Source of the DNA: Vibrio injensis
Lineage (GTDB): Bacteria > Pseudomonadota > Gammaproteobacteria > Enterobacterales > Vibrionaceae
DNA length: 64,000 nucleotides
Assembly (NCBI RefSeq): GCF_001895205.1
Contig: NZ_BDJF01000032.1
Span: 62,001-126,000, forward strand
Reading direction: 5' to 3'
The position numbers and the translations under genes were made by a program. Shown one piece after another: positions 1-10,216 of the stretch (the first letter of the stretch is position 1; every line of letters begins with the position of its first letter). The notes under the pieces are model-generated. The model saw only the letters and a program-made list of their open reading frames with translations, did not search any database and was not told the DNA's origin.

Positions 1-113
1 GGAATCGCCATTGGTGGATAGACCCAGTGCGTTGCTTGAGAACCACCTTTTGAGGCGCATCCAGCCAATAACAAAACCATGACACTTACTAGAGCGCTTT
101 GAAACCATTTCAC
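1..113 (-). CDS. nlpI: Lipoprotein NlpI, N-terminal fragment
   Basis: Only the first 37 codons are in the window; the gene continues past the left edge. Translation starts at GTG (111-113) with an AGGAG ribosome-binding site about 9 bases upstream. The product begins with a short basic and hydrophobic signal and the lipobox LLAGC near residue 19, so it is a lipoprotein. The following WVYPPMAI segment matches what I remember of Vibrio NlpI, a TPR-containing outer membrane lipoprotein that helps recruit cell-wall endopeptidases for proteolysis. It sits directly downstream of pnp, as in enterobacteria. The identification rests on the signal, the lipobox and the position, because the TPR region is not visible. 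Confidence 0.8.
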   Translation of the reverse strand, partial: MKWFQSALVSVMVLLLAGCASKGGSQATHWVYPPMAI

Positions 114-145
114 AAATCAGTACTCCTGTGGTTCCCCTAATCAAT

Positions 146-172
146 AAAAAAGGGAGCGAATAGGCTCCCTTT
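146..172 (-). terminator. Rho-independent terminator after pnp
   Basis: A 7-bp stem AGGGAGC/GCTCCCT (151-157 and 164-170) is followed, reading on the minus strand, by a run of six T. It lies between the pnp stop codon and the nlpI start, so it ends the long metY-to-pnp transcript. Confidence 0.85.
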
Positions 173-230
173 ATAACATGCTTTATAACGAAAAAGCGAA
201 AACTGTTATTTCACTTGTTTCGCTGAGCAA

Positions 231-2366
231 TTATTCTGCTGCAGGTGCAGCATTTTCTGCGCTGGCTTCTTCTGCTGGTTTCTCTACCGCTTCTTTCATG
301 CTCAAACGAACACGACCCTGGCGGTCAATTTCCAACACTTTGACTTGTACTTCTTGGCCTTCAGCAAGGACATCTGATACTTTTTCAATACGCTTATCCG
401 CGATTTGTGAAATATGTACTAGGCCATCTTTACCAGGTAGAATCGTCACAAAAGCACCAAAGTCAGCAAGACGAGCGACTTTACCCGTATAAATCTTACC
501 GACTTCTACTTCAGCGGTAATTTGCATAATACGACGAATCGCTTCTTGTGCTTGCTCACCATCCGTTGCGGCAATTTTGATCGTACCGTCATCTTCGATT
601 TCAATCGTTGTGCCCGTTTCTTCGGTCAACATACGAATCACCGCACCGCCTTTACCAATCACGTCTTTGATCTTTTCAGAGCTGATCTTCATGGTATGAA
701 TACGAGGCGCAAATTCTGAAATATCATCGCGAGCACCAGCAATCGCTTGATCCATAACCGAAAGAATGTGCAAACGAGCACCTTTCGCTTGGTTCAATGC
801 AATCTGCATGATCTCTTTGGTGATACCTTCGATCTTAATATCCATTTGTAGTGCAGTCACACCGTTTGAAGTACCTGCTACTTTAAAGTCCATATCACCA
901 AGATGGTCTTCATCACCCAAAATGTCAGACAAGACAACGAAGTTCTCGTCTTCTTTGACAAGTCCCATCGCGATACCAGCAACAGAAGCTTTAATCGGTA
1001 CGCCAGCATCCATAAGAGCCAAAGATGAACCACATACTGAGGCCATTGATGATGAACCGTTTGATTCGGTGATCTCAGAAACAACGCGTACTGTGTACGG
1101 GAATTCATCCGCAGAAGGCATTACTGCTGCGATACCGCGCTTAGCCAAACGACCATGACCAATTTCACGACGTTTCGGTGAACCAACAAAACCTGTCTCA
1201 CCAACACAGTAAGGAGGGAAGTTGTAATGCAACATAAAGTAATCTTTACGTTCACCCGTTAACTCATCAATGATTTGAGCATCACGTTGAGTACCTAGTG
1301 TCGCCGTAACTAACGCTTGCGTTTCACCACGAGTAAACAAAGAACTACCGTGAGTACGTGGTAATACACCAGTACGGACATCCAAAGCACGGATCATGTC
1401 TTTTTCACGACCATCAATGCGTTTTTCACCAGCGATGATGCGTCCACGAACGACTTGCTTTTCAAGTGCGCCTAGCAGCTTCTTGATTTTCATCACATCT
1501 TGCGAATCATCTTCAGCAAGAATGGCCGCAATCACATCAGCTTTGATCGCTGCAACTTTTTCGTAACGCGCCATTTTTTCGATGATTTGATACGCTTCCG
1601 TTAGACGAGCTTCAGCTAACTGAGCAATGGTCTCTTTTAATGCCGTATTTTCTTGTGGTGCAACCCATTCCCAAGCTGGAGTGGCAACTTCAGCCGCGAA
1701 CTCGTTAATAGCATTGATCACCACTTGTTGTTGATCGTGACCATAAACCACTGCCGCCAACATCTCTTCTTCGCTAAGAATGTCTGCTTCGGACTCGACC
1801 ATCAATACCGCACCTTCGGTTCCTGACACAACAAGGTCAAGACGAGATTGATCCAACTCTTTCGGGCTTGGGTTAAGAACTAATTGACCATTGATATGAC
1901 CAACACGAGCTGCACCAATCGGGCCATTAAATGGCATACCAGAAATAGCGAGGGCTGCAGAGGTACCAATCATGGTAATGATGTCTGGCTGAACGTTCGG
2001 ATTAACCGAAACCACGGTAGCAATCACTTGCACTTCATTTGTGAATGCATCAGGGAATAGAGGGCGAATTGGGCGGTCAATAAGACGAGCGATTAATGTT
2101 TCACTTTCTGAAGGGCGACCTTCACGTTTAAAGAAACCACCTGGGATTTTACCCGCAGCGTAAGTACGCTCTTGGTAGTTAACGGTAAGTGGGAAGAAAT
2201 CTTGTCCTTCTACGGCATCTTTTTTACCAACCACAGAAACAAAAACGGCGGTATCATCCATCGTTGCCATTACAGCGGCTGTCGCTTGGCGAGCCATTAC
2301 GCCGGTTTCTAACGTCACGGTATGATTACCGTATTGGAAAGTTTTCACTACTGGTTTTTCGAACAT
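231..2366 (-). CDS. pnp: Polynucleotide phosphorylase (PNPase)
   Basis: This 711-residue protein is the 3'-to-5' exoribonuclease that degrades RNA by phosphorolysis and is the exonuclease of the RNA degradosome. Two RNase PH-like domains occupy about residues 1-230 and 310-550, joined by a helical domain. A KH domain follows (the IGKGG motif, around residue 565) and then an S1 domain (about 620-690, with [10 protein letters not shown]). The length is that of the family. The C-terminus is a short Glu/Ala-rich tail. It lies downstream of rpsO, as in E. coli, with a terminator and a structured leader between them, which suggests the known RNase III/PNPase autoregulation of this mRNA. Confidence 0.98.
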   Translation of the reverse strand: MFEKPVVKTFQYGNHTVTLETGVMARQATAAVMATMDDTAVFVSVVGKKDAVEGQDFFPLTVNYQERTYAAGKIPGGFFKREGRPSESETLIARLIDRPIRPLFPDAFTNEVQVIATVVSVNPNVQPDIITMIGTSAALAISGMPFNGPIGAARVGHINGQLVLNPSPKELDQSRLDLVVSGTEGAVLMVESEADILSEEEMLAAVVYGHDQQQVVINAINEFAAEVATPAWEWVAPQENTALKETIAQLAEARLTEAYQIIEKMARYEKVAAIKADVIAAILAEDDSQDVMKIKKLLGALEKQVVRGRIIAGEKRIDGREKDMIRALDVRTGVLPRTHGSSLFTRGETQALVTATLGTQRDAQIIDELTGERKDYFMLHYNFPPYCVGETGFVGSPKRREIGHGRLAKRGIAAVMPSADEFPYTVRVVSEITESNGSSSMASVCGSSLALMDAGVPIKASVAGIAMGLVKEDENFVVLSDILGDEDHLGDMDFKVAGTSNGVTALQMDIKIEGITKEIMQIALNQAKGARLHILSVMDQAIAGARDDISEFAPRIHTMKISSEKIKDVIGKGGAVIRMLTEETGTTIEIEDDGTIKIAATDGEQAQEAIRRIMQITAEVEVGKIYTGKVARLADFGAFVTILPGKDGLVHISQIADKRIEKVSDVLAEGQEVQVKVLEIDRQGRVRLSMKEAVEKPAEEASAENAAPAAE

Positions 2367-2438
2367 TAAGTTTTTCCTTTTCTAGGTAAGACCTAGATAA
2401 ATTGAACAAGACTCAAAGCACTACCAATCGCGACTAGT

Positions 2439-2492
2439 AAAAAAAGACTCATGGGTCCTAATCTTTTTTTAATAGCCGCGACCTGCTGGTCG
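2439..2492 (-). promoter_or_regulatory. Structured pnp mRNA leader
   Basis: The leader holds two stem-loops: a 9-bp A/T stem (AAAAAAAGA at 2439-2447 with TCTTTTTTT at 2462-2470), and a GC-rich hairpin CGACC-TGCT-GGTCG (2479-2492). In E. coli the pnp leader folds into a stem cut by RNase III, after which PNPase represses itself. These hairpins are the probable equivalent; that function is inferred from position. Confidence 0.5.
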
Positions 2493-2554
2493 ACTGGGGT
2501 GACTGTAATGCGATGAGAAATAACCGTGCCAACCATCAAAGTTGGACGGGGTGT

Positions 2555-2585
2555 AGTATAAACTACTTAGCTAGGGATATGCCAA
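2555..2585 (-). promoter_or_regulatory. Possible internal pnp promoter
   Basis: On the minus strand TTGGCA (2580-2585) and TATACT (2555-2560) are separated by 19 bases, which is longer than ideal. The pair lies just after the rpsO terminator and would give pnp its own transcript, as the second promoter does in E. coli. Confidence 0.4.
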
Positions 2586-2596
2586 ATTTAGATAAC

Positions 2597-2622
2597 AAAA
2601 AAGGGGCTAATGCCCCTTTTTT
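2597..2622 (-). terminator. Terminator between rpsO and pnp
   Basis: An almost perfect A6-GGGGC / GCCCC-T6 hairpin with a TAAT loop. The outer A/T pairs double as the U-tract in either direction. It ends or attenuates rpsO transcription before pnp. Confidence 0.85.
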
Positions 2623-2649
2623 AAACAAACTGTACTATGCAGCCACTGA

Positions 2650-2919
2650 TTAGCGACGTAGGCCTAGACGTTTGATAAGGTCTTGGTAGCGTCCTAGATC
2701 TTTACCTTTTAGGTAATCTAGAAGTTTACGACGACTTGAAACCATACGTAGCAGACCACGACGGCTGTGGTGATCGCCTTTGTGCGTTTTGAAGTGACCT
2801 TGTAGGTGGTTGATAGAAGCAGTTAGCAATGCTACTTGTACTTCTGGTGAACCAGTATCGCCTTCGGCACGTGCGTATTCAGCAACGATTGCTGCTTTAG
2901 TTTCTGCATTCAGAGACAT
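2650..2919 (-). CDS. rpsO: 30S ribosomal protein S15
   Basis: An 89-residue protein that matches S15 along its whole length, including [20 protein letters not shown] and the LGLRR end. S15 binds the central domain of 16S rRNA early in assembly. Two ATG codons are adjacent (2920-2922 and 2917-2919). I chose the second because it gives the standard MSLN start and better spacing from the AGGAGA ribosome-binding site. The gene has its own strong promoter upstream and a terminator downstream. Confidence 0.97.
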   Translation of the reverse strand: MSLNAETKAAIVAEYARAEGDTGSPEVQVALLTASINHLQGHFKTHKGDHHSRRGLLRMVSSRRKLLDYLKGKDLGRYQDLIKRLGLRR

Positions 2920-2990
2920 CATTCTCTCCTAAAGAGTTAAGTTTATTATTGTGCCAGCCAATCTCTGATTCAGCCGACACGCGAGCGCGA

Positions 2991-3019
2991 ATTATAGGGA
3001 ATAACGAGCTGACACACAA
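2991..3019 (-). promoter_or_regulatory. rpsO promoter
   Basis: On the minus strand, TTGTGT (3014-3019), a 17-base spacer and a perfect TATAAT (2991-2996). A GC-rich discriminator (TCGCGCTCGCG) follows, typical of growth-rate and stringently controlled ribosomal promoters. It lies between truB and rpsO. Confidence 0.75.
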
Positions 3020-3045
3020 GCGCAAACTCACTCAACCTGAATCGA

Positions 3046-3984
3046 TTATTGCGGATAAACCACTAAACGTTTCGGCGCCACTTTGCCATCTTGATCAATC
3101 TGCCCGACCCCAAGAAAACGCCGTTGTGCTCCTTCGGTCATTCTAACCAGACCTTCAGTGGGAGCGCCGAAAACTTGTACCGCTTGTCCATGTTGAATCA
3201 TATTTGCCAACTCAGAGATAACATTAACCTCAGGCAAATCTTGCACGGCGGTATCCATCGGCAGCAGTAGTTCATCCAGCCGCTGATACTTGTCGCTCTC
3301 TTCGCCCTGCGCTTGTTCAACCAAGGCATTCAATTGCTCTAAAGTCACCATGTTTTGATAGGGGTAATTCGCCACCCCAATACGACGCAACATAGTAACA
3401 TGCGCACCACAACCGAGCATTTCACCCAAATCATCGACAATCGTTCGAATGTAAGTTCCTTTCGAGCAGTGAACCTCCATCTCTACTTCATCGCCTTCAA
3501 AACGATGTAAGGTGATTTCATAGACATTGATTTTTCGAGCTTCACGGGCAACTTCAATCCCTTGGCGTGCATACTCATAAAGTGGTTTACCTTGATGTTT
3601 TAATGCCGAAAACATCGAAGGAACTTGCCAAGTTTGCCCCTGAAAAGAAGCAATATGAGTCAGTAATGTTTCACGCTGTACGTTGACCGGACGAGTTTCC
3701 ACGACTTGACCATCTGAATCTGAGGTATCGGTGCGCTGACCTAATTTAGCAATCACGCGATAACGCTTATCTGAATCGAGTAAAAACTGAGAAAACTTGG
3801 TCGCCTCCCCCAAACAAATTGGTAACATCCCTGTCGCTAATGGATCAAGCGCACCAGTATGTCCTGCTTTTTCAGCAAAATAGAGGCGTTTCACTTTCTG
3901 TAATATATCGTTCGATGAGATACCAGTGGTTTTATCGAGTAGTAAGACGCCGTTAATCGCACGGCCTTTACGACGTCGTGCCAT
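3046..3984 (-). CDS. truB: tRNA pseudouridine(55) synthase TruB
   Basis: A 312-residue enzyme that converts U55 in the T-loop of tRNAs to pseudouridine. The catalytic motif [12 protein letters not shown] carries the nucleophilic Asp47, and [15 protein letters not shown] and the C-terminal PUA-like segment are present. The start codon overlaps the rbfA stop by one base (TAATG), so translation is coupled. The length is normal. Confidence 0.97.
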   Translation of the reverse strand: MARRRKGRAINGVLLLDKTTGISSNDILQKVKRLYFAEKAGHTGALDPLATGMLPICLGEATKFSQFLLDSDKRYRVIAKLGQRTDTSDSDGQVVETRPVNVQRETLLTHIASFQGQTWQVPSMFSALKHQGKPLYEYARQGIEVAREARKINVYEITLHRFEGDEVEMEVHCSKGTYIRTIVDDLGEMLGCGAHVTMLRRIGVANYPYQNMVTLEQLNALVEQAQGEESDKYQRLDELLLPMDTAVQDLPEVNVISELANMIQHGQAVQVFGAPTEGLVRMTEGAQRRFLGVGQIDQDGKVAPKRLVVYPQ

Positions 3985-4379
3985 TACTCTTCGTCCTCTC
4001 GACCTGCATCTTGTTGACGACGTTTATCTTGATTGACCACTTCAGTCACTAAGTTAGACATCCGCATCCCTTCCACTAGCGTGTTGTCATAATGGAAGCG
4101 AATTTCTGGTGTTAAACGTAAACGAATTCGCTTACCAAGCATCATACGAATATGTACTTCATGTTCACGCAGCGCCTTGAGACAAGACTCTGGCGTTTGT
4201 TCACCGATGCAAAGGAAGGTCACAAATACTTTCGCATACGCTAGGTCTCTTGATACTTCCACATCGGATATGGTGACCATTCCTAAACGTGAATCACGAA
4301 CTTCACGTTGTAAAATCATCGCTAATTCTTTTTGTAATTGCTGAGCCACTCGCTGAGTACGGCTAAATTCTTTTGGCAT
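3984..4379 (-). CDS. rbfA: Ribosome-binding factor A
   Basis: A 131-residue KH-fold protein needed for late 30S maturation and processing of the 5' end of 16S rRNA. It begins [20 protein letters not shown] and contains the conserved [28 protein letters not shown] stretch. I start it at ATG 4377-4379; an upstream in-frame extension from 4430 does not fit the family. It lies between infB and truB in the nusA operon. Confidence 0.96.
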   Translation of the reverse strand: MPKEFSRTQRVAQQLQKELAMILQREVRDSRLGMVTISDVEVSRDLAYAKVFVTFLCIGEQTPESCLKALREHEVHIRMMLGKRIRLRLTPEIRFHYDNTLVEGMRMSNLVTEVVNQDKRRQQDAGREDEE

Positions 4380-4475
4380 ATTTTTTCTCACTAATAGAAA
4401 GAATGGGGGGATGGTTTCCCAGCCCCCCATGGTGTATTCAACAACCTAACATTACCGTAAATGCAATTTTAGTTG

Positions 4476-7178
4476 CTAGTCGATGGTACGCTGGATCTCA
4501 ACGGTTTCAAAGACTTCGATCTGGTCACCCACACGTACGTCGTTGTAGTTTTTAACGCCGATACCACATTCGTAACCATTCTTAACTTCAGACACATCAT
4601 CTTTGAAACGACGTAGTGACTCAAGTTCGCCTTCGTAAATAACAACGTTATCACGTAGAACGCGAATTGGACTATTACGCTTAATGGTGCCTTCCGTTAC
4701 CATACAACCCGCAATTGCACCCAGTTTAGGTGATTTAAAGACATCACGTACTTGGGCAAGACCAATGATCTCTTGCTTAAATTCAGGTGCAAGCATACCG
4801 CTCATGGCTTGCTTCACTTCGTCGATCAATTGGTAAATGATCGAGTAGTAACGTAGATCGATATTTTCATCTTCAATCGTACGACGAGCAGAAGCATCCG
4901 CACGGACGTTAAAGCCAACGACGATAGCGTTCGACGCTGCTGCTAATACAGCATCAGTCTCCGTGATACCACCAACACCAGAACCAACAATGTTCACTTT
5001 AACTTCATCGGTTGATAGTTTTTTCAGTGATTCGGCGATCGCTTCTACAGAACCTTGTACGTCAGCTTTCAGTACCACGTTCAACTCAGCGACATCACCA
5101 GCCGTCATATTCGAGAACATATTCTCAAGTTTAGACTTCTGTTGACGAGCCAGTTTAACATCACGGAATTTACCTTGACGATAGTTGGCCACTTCACGAG
5201 CCTTACGCTCATCACGAACCACTGTAGCTTCATCACCCGCAGAAGGAACGCCTGATAAACCAAGGATCTCGACTGGAATAGAAGGGCCAGCATGTTCAAT
5301 TTCGTTACCCACTTCATCACGCATCGCACGTACACGGCCATATTCCTGACCACATAAAACGATGTCACCTTTATTCAAGGTACCCGACTGAACCAAGACG
5401 GTGGCAACTGGACCACGGCCTTTATCTAGACGAGATTCAATCACGACGCCTGACGCCATACCTTCTTTCACTGCTTTCAACTCAAGGACTTCCGCTTGCA
5501 GAAGAATCGCTTCGAGTAAGCCATCAATATTGGTACCTTGTTTAGCTGAGATATGGACGAACATGTTTTCGCCGCCCCACTCTTCAGGCATGATATCGTA
5601 CTGAGCCAGCTCATTTTTTACGTTATCTGGATTAGCCGCTTCTTTATCGATTTTGTTGACCGCAACGATAAGAGGAACACCCGCTGCTTTAGCATGCTGG
5701 ATCGCTTCTACGGTTTGTGGCATAACACCATCATCTGCAGCAACAACCAACACAACGATATCTGTCGCTTTAGCACCACGAGCACGCATTGAAGTAAACG
5801 CAGCGTGTCCCGGAGTATCAAGGAAGGTAATCATACCGTTAGGGGTTTCTACGTGGTAAGCACCAATGTGCTGGGTGATACCACCCGCTTCTGCATCGGC
5901 CACGTGAGTACGACGAATGTAGTCAAGCGTTGACGTTTTACCATGGTCAACGTGACCCATAATCGTTACCACAGGAGCGCGTGAAACGAGTTCAAACTTA
6001 TTATCACGATCAGAAAGAATCGCTTCTTCTAGCTCATTTTCTTTACGTAGAATAACTTTATGCCCCATCTCTTCTGCCACTAATTGAGCCGTTTCTTGGT
6101 CAATCACTTGGTTGATGGTAGCCATAGCGCCCATTTTCATCATCACTTTGATGACTTCAGTGGCTTTTACCGACATCTTATTGGCCAGCTCAGAAATCAC
6201 GATGGTTTCACCAATCACAACGTCTGATTTAGCAACAACCGCGCTCTTATCGAAGCCATGTTGCATTGATGTCGGTTTATTAATACGACCTTTACGTCCC
6301 GCTTTACCGCCACGAGTACGTGAACCACGCTCTTGTTTATCATCACGCGAGGATAATTTCGTCTTCTTCAGTTTGGCTGCACGACGAGCGCCTTCTTCAC
6401 GACGGTCTGCTTCATCTTCCGCCTCACGTGCATGAGTTGAGGTGGTTAGATGGTAATCGGTATCTTCTTGCATATTGCCTTTTTTCTCTTCTTCAGCAGA
6501 CCAGCGATCTTTATTTTTTTCGGCCAATTCACGTGCAATCTCTAGTTGACGCTTACTTTCCTCTTCAATTTTACGCTGAGCCTCTTCTTCTTGGCGGCGT
6601 TTTAATTGTTCGGCCTCTTTTCGTGCTGCTTCTTGCTTTGATTTATCTTGTGCAGAACGCTCACGTTTTGCTTGATTGACTTCAACCGGTACATCACGTT
6701 GAGCTTCTTCGGCTTCACGCTTCGCCTTCTCTTCGGCTTCACGCTTCGCTTTCTCTTGCGCTTCACGTGCAGCCTTTTCTTCAGCCTCACGTTTCAATGC
6801 TGCTTCCGCTTCACGTTTGGCTTTTTCTTCTGCTTCACGTTGCGCTGCTTCTTCAGCTTCACGTTTAGCATCATCCTCAATTACACTGCGCTTAACATAC
6901 GTCCGTTTTTTGCGCACTTCAACCTGAACATTCTTACTTTTACCACCACCGGCATTCACACTCAATGTGCTGCGGGTTTTACGCTGGAGGGTTAAACGAG
7001 TCGGCTCAGAACCTTCACCATGTTCTTTACGCAAATGAGTAAGAAGTTTTTGTTTCTCTTCTTCACTTACATGATCTGAACCCGCTTTTTCCATACCTGC
7101 ATCAGCAAGCTGTTCTAATAAGCGGTCAACTGGCGTACCAATTTCTTCACTCAGTGCTTTAACTGTAAGTTGTGTCAT
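4476..7178 (-). CDS. infB: Translation initiation factor IF-2
   Basis: A 900-residue GTPase that brings initiator tRNA to the 30S subunit. The N-terminal IF2_N domain (about residues 1-50) is followed by a long charged segment (about 115-240) made of KREAEE-like repeats, then a second IF2_N-type region. The G domain shows [14 protein letters not shown] and NKID (about residues 400-560), and the C-terminal domains that bind fMet-tRNA complete it. The start at ATG 7176-7178 has the strong site GGAGGAAG; 13 extra upstream codons are in frame but lack support. It follows nusA closely. In E. coli internal starts give shorter isoforms; I did not assign them here. Confidence 0.97.
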   Translation of the reverse strand: MTQLTVKALSEEIGTPVDRLLEQLADAGMEKAGSDHVSEEEKQKLLTHLRKEHGEGSEPTRLTLQRKTRSTLSVNAGGGKSKNVQVEVRKKRTYVKRSVIEDDAKREAEEAAQREAEEKAKREAEAALKREAEEKAAREAQEKAKREAEEKAKREAEEAQRDVPVEVNQAKRERSAQDKSKQEAARKEAEQLKRRQEEEAQRKIEEESKRQLEIARELAEKNKDRWSAEEEKKGNMQEDTDYHLTTSTHAREAEDEADRREEGARRAAKLKKTKLSSRDDKQERGSRTRGGKAGRKGRINKPTSMQHGFDKSAVVAKSDVVIGETIVISELANKMSVKATEVIKVMMKMGAMATINQVIDQETAQLVAEEMGHKVILRKENELEEAILSDRDNKFELVSRAPVVTIMGHVDHGKTSTLDYIRRTHVADAEAGGITQHIGAYHVETPNGMITFLDTPGHAAFTSMRARGAKATDIVVLVVAADDGVMPQTVEAIQHAKAAGVPLIVAVNKIDKEAANPDNVKNELAQYDIMPEEWGGENMFVHISAKQGTNIDGLLEAILLQAEVLELKAVKEGMASGVVIESRLDKGRGPVATVLVQSGTLNKGDIVLCGQEYGRVRAMRDEVGNEIEHAGPSIPVEILGLSGVPSAGDEATVVRDERKAREVANYRQGKFRDVKLARQQKSKLENMFSNMTAGDVAELNVVLKADVQGSVEAIAESLKKLSTDEVKVNIVGSGVGGITETDAVLAAASNAIVVGFNVRADASARRTIEDENIDLRYYSIIYQLIDEVKQAMSGMLAPEFKQEIIGLAQVRDVFKSPKLGAIAGCMVTEGTIKRNSPIRVLRDNVVIYEGELESLRRFKDDVSEVKNGYECGIGVKNYNDVRVGDQIEVFETVEIQRTID

Positions 7179-7200
7179 GCCGCTTCCTCCCCTGCTGAAA

Positions 7201-8688
7201 CTATGCGTCTTCGCCAAACCAACAAATATTGCGAGCCGCCATAATTAGTTCGCCCGCACGCTCTCCGGTTAGGCCTTCAATACCTTCAAGATCGTCGATG
7301 CCTTGGTCAGCGAGATCTTCCAGAGTAGCTACTCCTTTCGCTGCCAATTTGAATGCCATATCACGCTCTAAGCCAGCTAAACCAAGCAGATCTTCTGCTG
7401 GCTCAAGTCCTTCAAATGACTCTTCTTGCGTTAGGGCAATTGTCGTTAATGCGTCCTTAGCACGAGCGCGTATTTCTTCAATGATCTCTTCATTCAGACC
7501 ATCAATTTCAAGCAACTCGCTCACTGGGACATAAGCTATCTCTTCTAATGTAGAGAAACCTTCTTCTACTAACATCTCGGCAAAATCTTGCTCAATATCG
7601 AGGTACTTCATAAATTTCTCGATAGAGGCTGTTGATTCTTCTTGATGCTTTTTCTGTAAATCTGCAACCGTCATCACGTTGAGCTCCCAACCAGTAAGTT
7701 GAGAAGCTAAGCGGACGTTTTGACCATTGCGACCAATCGCTTGAGCTAAATTATCGGCTTCAACCGCAATATCCATTGAGTGGGCGTCTTCATCAACAAT
7801 GATCGAAGCCACATCAGCAGGAGCCATCGCATTGATAACGAACTGAGCAGGGTTATCATCCCACAGCACGATATCGATACGCTCACCACCTAGTTCACTA
7901 GAAACCGCTTGTACACGCGCGCCGCGCATACCAACGCAAGCACCGACAGGGTCGATACGCTTATCATTGCTTTTCACCGCAATTTTAGCGCGCGAGCCAG
8001 GATCACGAGCAGCACCTTTTAGCTCGATCATCTCTTCGCCAATTTCTGGAACTTCAACGCGGAAAAGTTCAGCAAGCATTTCCGGTTTAGATCGCGTAAT
8101 AAACAGTTGGAAACCACGAGCTTCGGGAGCCACTTTGAAAAGCAAGCCACGCACTCGGTCACCTGAACGGAAGTTTTCACGTGGTAATTGATCTTCACGT
8201 AAAATCACCGCTTCAGCGTTGTTGCCCAAATCAACAATCACGCTATCACGATTCACTTTTTTGACGACACCAGTAACAAGCTCACCTTCGTTATCAATAA
8301 ATTGTTCAACGATTTGAGCGCGCTCTGCTTCACGTACTTTCTGTACAATCACTTGCTTAGCGGTTTGAGTGGTAATGCGATCAAAGGTTACTGACTCAAT
8401 TTGGTCTTCAATGTAATCACCCAACTGAACCGTTTCATCATCATAATTTGCCGCATCAAACGAGATTTCTTTGGTTGGATGCTCAACATTTTCAACCACT
8501 AACCAACGACGGAAAGTTTCAAACTCACCGGTTTTACGATCAATGGCCACACGAACCTCAATTTCCATTTCGTGTTTTTTCTTGGTCGAAGTCGCCAAAG
8601 CTGTCTCTAACGCTTCAAAAATACGTTCACGAGGTACTGCTTTCTCATTAGAAACCGCCTCAACGACCGCTAAAATTTCTTTACTCAT
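7201..8688 (-). CDS. nusA: Transcription termination/antitermination factor NusA
   Basis: A 495-residue RNA polymerase-associated factor that controls pausing, termination and antitermination. The N-terminal domain (1-130) is followed by S1 (about 135-200), two KH domains ([18 protein letters not shown] and [13 protein letters not shown]) and two C-terminal acidic helix-hairpin repeats (about 365-490), the layout of gammaproteobacterial NusA. It lies between rimP and infB. Terminator hairpins upstream of rimP could allow NusA to control its own operon. Confidence 0.98.
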   Translation of the reverse strand: MSKEILAVVEAVSNEKAVPRERIFEALETALATSTKKKHEMEIEVRVAIDRKTGEFETFRRWLVVENVEHPTKEISFDAANYDDETVQLGDYIEDQIESVTFDRITTQTAKQVIVQKVREAERAQIVEQFIDNEGELVTGVVKKVNRDSVIVDLGNNAEAVILREDQLPRENFRSGDRVRGLLFKVAPEARGFQLFITRSKPEMLAELFRVEVPEIGEEMIELKGAARDPGSRAKIAVKSNDKRIDPVGACVGMRGARVQAVSSELGGERIDIVLWDDNPAQFVINAMAPADVASIIVDEDAHSMDIAVEADNLAQAIGRNGQNVRLASQLTGWELNVMTVADLQKKHQEESTASIEKFMKYLDIEQDFAEMLVEEGFSTLEEIAYVPVSELLEIDGLNEEIIEEIRARAKDALTTIALTQEESFEGLEPAEDLLGLAGLERDMAFKLAAKGVATLEDLADQGIDDLEGIEGLTGERAGELIMAARNICWFGEDA

Positions 8689-8723
8689 TGTTATAGCCTC
8701 TTAAGCTCTATTCTCTAGGAGAA

Positions 8724-9179
8724 CTAAAATTTAGGGATCAGGTTAGCTTTGGCAATATTACTCAGGGCGAAATATTCTTCTTGCCCGTCGGTAATAACAG
8801 TGACTGTCTCGCCTTCAACCGCATGGATAATACCTTTCCACTTACGGCGATTAGCAACAGCCATTTTCAAGACAATGCTGACCTCGTGACCTATAAACTG
8901 CTCGTAATGTGCTGCTTTAAAGAGTGGTCTTTCCAAACCTGGGGAGGACACTTCTAGGTTGTAAGCAACAGTAATTGGGTCTTCAACATCCAGTACCGCA
9001 CTGACTTGGTGACTCACTTCAGCACAAGCATCAACCGTGATACCATTCTCATGATCAATATAAATACGCAGTGTTGAATGTTCACCAGCACGTACAAATT
9101 CTAATCCAACTAACTCATAACCTGCAGCTGCAACTGGTGCTTCAAGCATTTCAGTAAGTTGTCTCTCTAAACCAGTCAT
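8724..9179 (-). CDS. rimP: Ribosome maturation factor RimP
   Basis: A 151-residue protein for 30S subunit maturation, with the N-terminal alpha/beta domain ([20 protein letters not shown]) and the C-terminal SH3-like domain (HEVSIVLKM...[14 protein letters not shown]). The [10 protein letters not shown] motif is present. It is the first protein gene after the initiator tRNA, as in E. coli. Length and start (ATG 9177-9179) are as expected. Confidence 0.96.
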   Translation of the reverse strand: MTGLERQLTEMLEAPVAAAGYELVGLEFVRAGEHSTLRIYIDHENGITVDACAEVSHQVSAVLDVEDPITVAYNLEVSSPGLERPLFKAAHYEQFIGHEVSIVLKMAVANRRKWKGIIHAVEGETVTVITDGQEEYFALSNIAKANLIPKF

Positions 9180-9197
9180 TTAAACCACTCCAGAAAC

Positions 9198-9217
9198 AAA
9201 AAAAGGGCATAGAGCCC
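9198..9217 (-). terminator. Second hairpin terminator before rimP
   Basis: On the minus strand GGGC-TCTAT-GCCC (9205-9217) is followed by seven T (9198-9204). It lies only about 20 bases ahead of the rimP start, so transcription into rimP-nusA must read through it. Confidence 0.55.
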
Positions 9218-9269
9218 AATTTAAATTCCAAGCAAGCACCTGAAATTTTCATGATGAAATTCAGATAAC

Positions 9270-9296
9270 AAAAAACCCCGAAAGTCGGGTTTTTTT
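9270..9296 (-). terminator. Terminator/attenuator between metY and rimP
   Basis: A6-CCC(C)GA / TCGGG-T6 hairpin with a short AAG loop and one bulged base, and a T-run on both strands. It would end the tRNA transcript and attenuate the nusA operon. Confidence 0.75.
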
Positions 9297-9385
9297 GTTG
9301 CTGGACCCTGATAAATTGAGAAATTATTCTCAACTGCAGTGAGGTTAACACTGCCAAACTTGCACCAATTTACCAGACAGGTAAA

Positions 9386-9462
<77 letters not shown>

Positions 9463-9517
9463 TCCGACTTGTAAGCAATTATACTCGCTACAAGGTGATT
9501 TACAAGTTTGTAAATAA

Positions 9518-9601
9518 TGGTGCCGAGAGAGGGACTCGAACCCTCACACCATAGGCGCTAGCACCTCATGCTAGTGTGTCTACCAATTTCACCATCTCGG
9601 C
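9518..9601 (-). tRNA. leuU: tRNA-Leu (GAG)
   Basis: An 84-base tRNA with a long variable arm and encoded CCA (9518-9520). The acceptor stem is GCCGAGA/TCTCGGC. The anticodon loop ATGAGGT between CTAGC and GCTAG gives anticodon GAG, which reads CUC/CUU leucine codons. It lies between secG and the initiator tRNA, as leuU does in E. coli. Confidence 0.96.
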
Positions 9602-9610
9602 ATAACCTGA

Positions 9611-9626
9611 CTTATCTTAAGATAAG
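9611..9626 (-). other. 16-nt palindrome between secG and tRNA-Leu
   Basis: CTTATC-TTAA-GATAAG, a perfect inverted repeat right after the secG stop codon and 10 bases before the tRNA. It is probably a hairpin that helps separate mRNA from tRNA during processing. Confidence 0.45.
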
Positions 9627-9627
9627 C

Positions 9628-9963
9628 TTAGCGAGGAATCTCGTCGCCTTTAGGGGCTGGAATATCACTCACTGAATTATCAGCTTGCTCGACCACATGA
9701 CCTTGTAACGGGTCAACCCATTGTGATTCGGTTTTGTGTGTAGACATGTTGCCTAACACCAAGCTAATAACAAAAAATGCGGTTGCAAAAATTGCAGTCA
9801 TTCGGGTTAAAAAGTTACCTGAGCCACCAGCACCAAACACTGTGTTTGAAGCGCCAGCACCGAATGAGGCTCCCATATCTGCGCCTTTACCTTGTTGAAT
9901 CAACACTAGGCCAATAATACCAACCGCTGCCAACAGGTAAATCACAAGTAGAACTGTAAACAT
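9628..9963 (-). CDS. secG: Protein translocase subunit SecG
   Basis: A 111-residue inner membrane protein of the SecYEG channel. Two transmembrane helices (about residues 2-22 and 53-73) flank the conserved GLVLIQQGKGADMGASFGAGAS loop. I start at ATG 9961-9963, behind AGGTGGA; a GTG three codons earlier is less likely. It heads a transcript that continues into leuU and metY. Confidence 0.95.
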   Translation of the reverse strand: MFTVLLVIYLLAAVGIIGLVLIQQGKGADMGASFGAGASNTVFGAGGSGNFLTRMTAIFATAFFVISLVLGNMSTHKTESQWVDPLQGHVVEQADNSVSDIPAPKGDEIPR

Positions 9964-10055
9964 TGCTTCCACCTATGTTCCAAATTGTTGAGCCAGCGCC
10001 GTTCAATCATGCGACTTAAACAAGGCTAGCGACCTCCTCATCGAGGGCGGACGCA

Positions 10056-10084
10056 ATACTAACGAATGCCCGTTTCGCTGACAA
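10056..10084 (-). promoter_or_regulatory. Promoter for secG-leuU-metY
   Basis: On the minus strand TTGTCA (10079-10084), exactly 17 bases, then TAGTAT (10056-10061). A GC-rich discriminator (TGCGTCCGCCC) follows, as at stable-RNA promoters under stringent control. The 5' untranslated region would be about 90 bases. Confidence 0.65.
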
Positions 10085-10216
10085 GCGGTATTTAACAAAA
10101 AAGTCTTTTTTATCAATCAAACGGTCAAAAAAGGCTCAACAATCGATATTAATAACTCTATTTTCTCTATTCATTAACATTTATCGCAATTAGAAATAGA
10201 GAAATACGTAAAAAAC

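Noticed and set aside
6700..6865. Repeat array within infB
   Set aside because: The DNA repeats encode the normal IF-2 linker of charged helices, not a mobile or CRISPR repeat.
6320..6995. Long plus-strand frames opposite infB
   Set aside because: They are antisense to the repetitive charged KREAEE region of IF-2; repeat composition keeps them open.
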